Below, one piece after another: positions 6,882-7,160 of a DNA stretch of 7,160 nucleotides. Origin of the DNA: Treponema sp. (GTDB lineage: Bacteria > Spirochaetota > Spirochaetia > Treponematales > Breznakiellaceae); NCBI GenBank assembly GCA_031289935.1, contig JAITON010000077.1:1-7160 (forward strand). Direction: 5' to 3'. Below the pieces are notes generated by a model, which was not told where the DNA came from, did no database searches, and saw only the letters and a program-made list of their open reading frames with translations. How positions within the stretch are numbered: position 1 is the first letter of the stretch; every line of letters begins with the position of its first letter. Both the position numbers and the translations under genes were made by a program.

Positions 6882-6918
6882 TTTTTCCCGTTTTTTTCAA
6901 GATTTTGATGTTTTTTTT
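6882..6918. promoter_or_regulatory. Four helically phased T-tracts (predicted curved DNA)
   Basis: T-runs of 5, 7, 4 and 8 lie at 6882-6886, 6891-6897, 6903-6906 and 6911-6918. Their centres are about 6884, 6894, 6904.5 and 6914.5, so they repeat every 10 to 10.5 bp, the helical turn. A-tracts phased this way are known to bend DNA. The last tract ends 10 bp before the -35 box at 6929, where an UP element would sit. The segment also lies upstream of the divergent pepF promoter. Confidence 0.6.
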
Positions 6919-6928
6919 CACAAACCAC

Positions 6929-6957
6929 TTGACATTATTATCAGGAAGGTCTATACT
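6929..6957 (+). promoter_or_regulatory. Near-consensus sigma70 promoter
   Basis: A perfect TTGACA (6929-6934) and TATACT (6952-6957) are separated by 17 bp. This is the best promoter in the window. The predicted start falls at about 6961-6964, coinciding with the ATG at 6964. It is preceded by phased T-tracts that could strengthen it further. Confidence 0.82.
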
Positions 6958-6963
6958 TACACC

Positions 6964-7160
6964 ATGCTAACGGCACAAAGTTCTGAACAAAGAAGCGTAA
7001 TTCCGGCCCCCATAAGGCCCTGCAATCCGGTAGGATTGCATACGCCTACAATAGTCCAGTGCAATCCGGTAGGATTGCATGCAGGCGCAAACTGGACCGC
7101 CATCCTACCGGATGGCGGGGGGGGGGGGCCGGCCCCGCCGGCCCGGCGGGGGGCCCGGCC
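6964..7160 (+). CDS. Possible leaderless reading frame, open at window end (or a non-coding transcript)
   Basis: From the ATG at 6964 the frame is open through the last base (65 codons, no stop). It begins MLTAQSSEQRSVIPAPIRP and contains CNPVGLH twice, 13 codons apart, because two identical 20-bp palindromes fall in the same frame. There is no Shine-Dalgarno; the -10 box of the strong promoter ends 6 nt before the ATG, so any translation would be leaderless. The final 47 bases are only G and C, so their absence of stops means nothing. The translation resembles no family I know and is shaped by palindromes. It may be a repeat-bearing untranslated RNA or the start of a gene carrying inserted palindromes. 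Low confidence as a protein. Confidence 0.25.
   Translation, partial: MLTAQSSEQRSVIPAPIRPCNPVGLHTPTIVQCNPVGLHAGANWTAILPDGGGGGPAPPARRGAR
7021..7040 (+). repeat. Palindromic repeat, copy 1
   Basis: TGCAATCCGGTAGGATTGCA has perfect 8-bp arms around the loop GGTA and would form a stable hairpin in RNA or single-stranded DNA. An identical 20-mer starts 39 bp downstream. Confidence 0.9.
7060..7079 (+). repeat. Palindromic repeat, copy 2
   Basis: This is identical over all 20 bases to copy 1, with the same 8-bp arms and GGTA loop. The 19-bp spacer between copies is unrelated to the repeat. A 7-bp outer inverted repeat (GTCCAGT 7054-7060, ACTGGAC 7091-7097) encloses this copy. Confidence 0.9.
7097..7118 (-). 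repeat. Related palindromic repeat in opposite orientation, copy 3
   Basis: Arms CCGCCATCC (7097-7105) and GGATGGCGG (7110-7118) are perfectly complementary over 9 bp around the loop TACC. The 12-base core at 7102-7113 is the reverse complement of the core of copies 1 and 2, so this is the same element inverted with different outer arm bases, as in mosaics of bacterial REP elements. Confidence 0.82.
7114..7160. other. G/C-only tail with a run of 12 G, probable assembly artefact
   Basis: The last 47 bases contain no A or T and include G at 7117-7128 followed by GGCC/CCGG mixtures. Nothing else in the window looks like this. Contig ends with poly-G or GC-only sequence are a known outcome of low-quality reads stalling at strong hairpins. 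It should not be interpreted as biology without read support. Confidence 0.6.

Noticed and set aside
6891..6918. Intrinsic terminator ending in the T8 run on the plus strand
   Set aside because: The only stem available (TCAA/TTGA) is 4 bp and AT-rich, and no plus-strand gene lies upstream to terminate. Phased bent DNA explains the T-runs better.
7021..7118. CRISPR array
   Set aside because: There are only two identical repeats, with a 19-bp spacer; the third copy is inverted and diverged, and no cas gene is in view. The strong palindromy suits REP-like hairpins better.

Overview
The window most likely comes from a treponeme-type spirochaete, possibly a host-associated or termite-gut relative. 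This is inferred from the gene set. There is a long protein with an acidic N-terminus, a single membrane anchor and tetratricopeptide (TPR) repeats that resembles the spirochaetal periplasmic flagellar collar protein FlcA. There is also a single-chain (clade II style) FGAM synthase tail and a PepF-type M3 oligopeptidase. The DNA is GC-rich in coding regions, with AT-rich, bacterial sigma70-like promoters between genes.

Layout: positions 1-250 hold the 3' end of purL, the glutaminase domain of phosphoribosylformylglycinamidine synthase. After a promoter comes an unrecognised six-helix membrane protein (393-1031). Facing it on the minus strand is an initiator tRNA-fMet gene (1084-1156) with a good promoter and a strong intrinsic terminator. 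A 73-residue membrane/coiled-coil protein follows (1248-1469, plus). It converges on an exported protein with a C-terminal glycogen-binding-like (CBM48/AMPK-beta type) domain (1479-2222, minus). That gene diverges from the 910-residue TPR protein (2268-5000, plus), which converges on pepF (5019-6821, minus). Most neighbours are convergent or divergent, so this is a set of single-gene units rather than one operon; no shared pathway is evident.

The last 340 bases are the least ordinary part. Upstream of pepF lie four T-tracts spaced about 10 bp apart (predicted bent DNA). They are followed by a near-consensus plus-strand promoter (TTGACA, 17 bp, TATACT) that fires into an ATG with no room for a ribosome binding site. 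The reading frame from this ATG (6964) stays open to the window edge. It contains two identical 20-bp palindromes and a third, related palindrome in opposite orientation whose loop is complementary to theirs. The final 47 bases are only G and C and include a run of 12 G, which looks like a contig-end artefact.

Across the window, promoters sit very close to their start codons. Genes with a Shine-Dalgarno sequence have the -10 box 15-17 nt before the ATG. Genes without one have it 6-7 nt before, which predicts leaderless mRNAs for the TPR gene, pepF and the frame at 6964.
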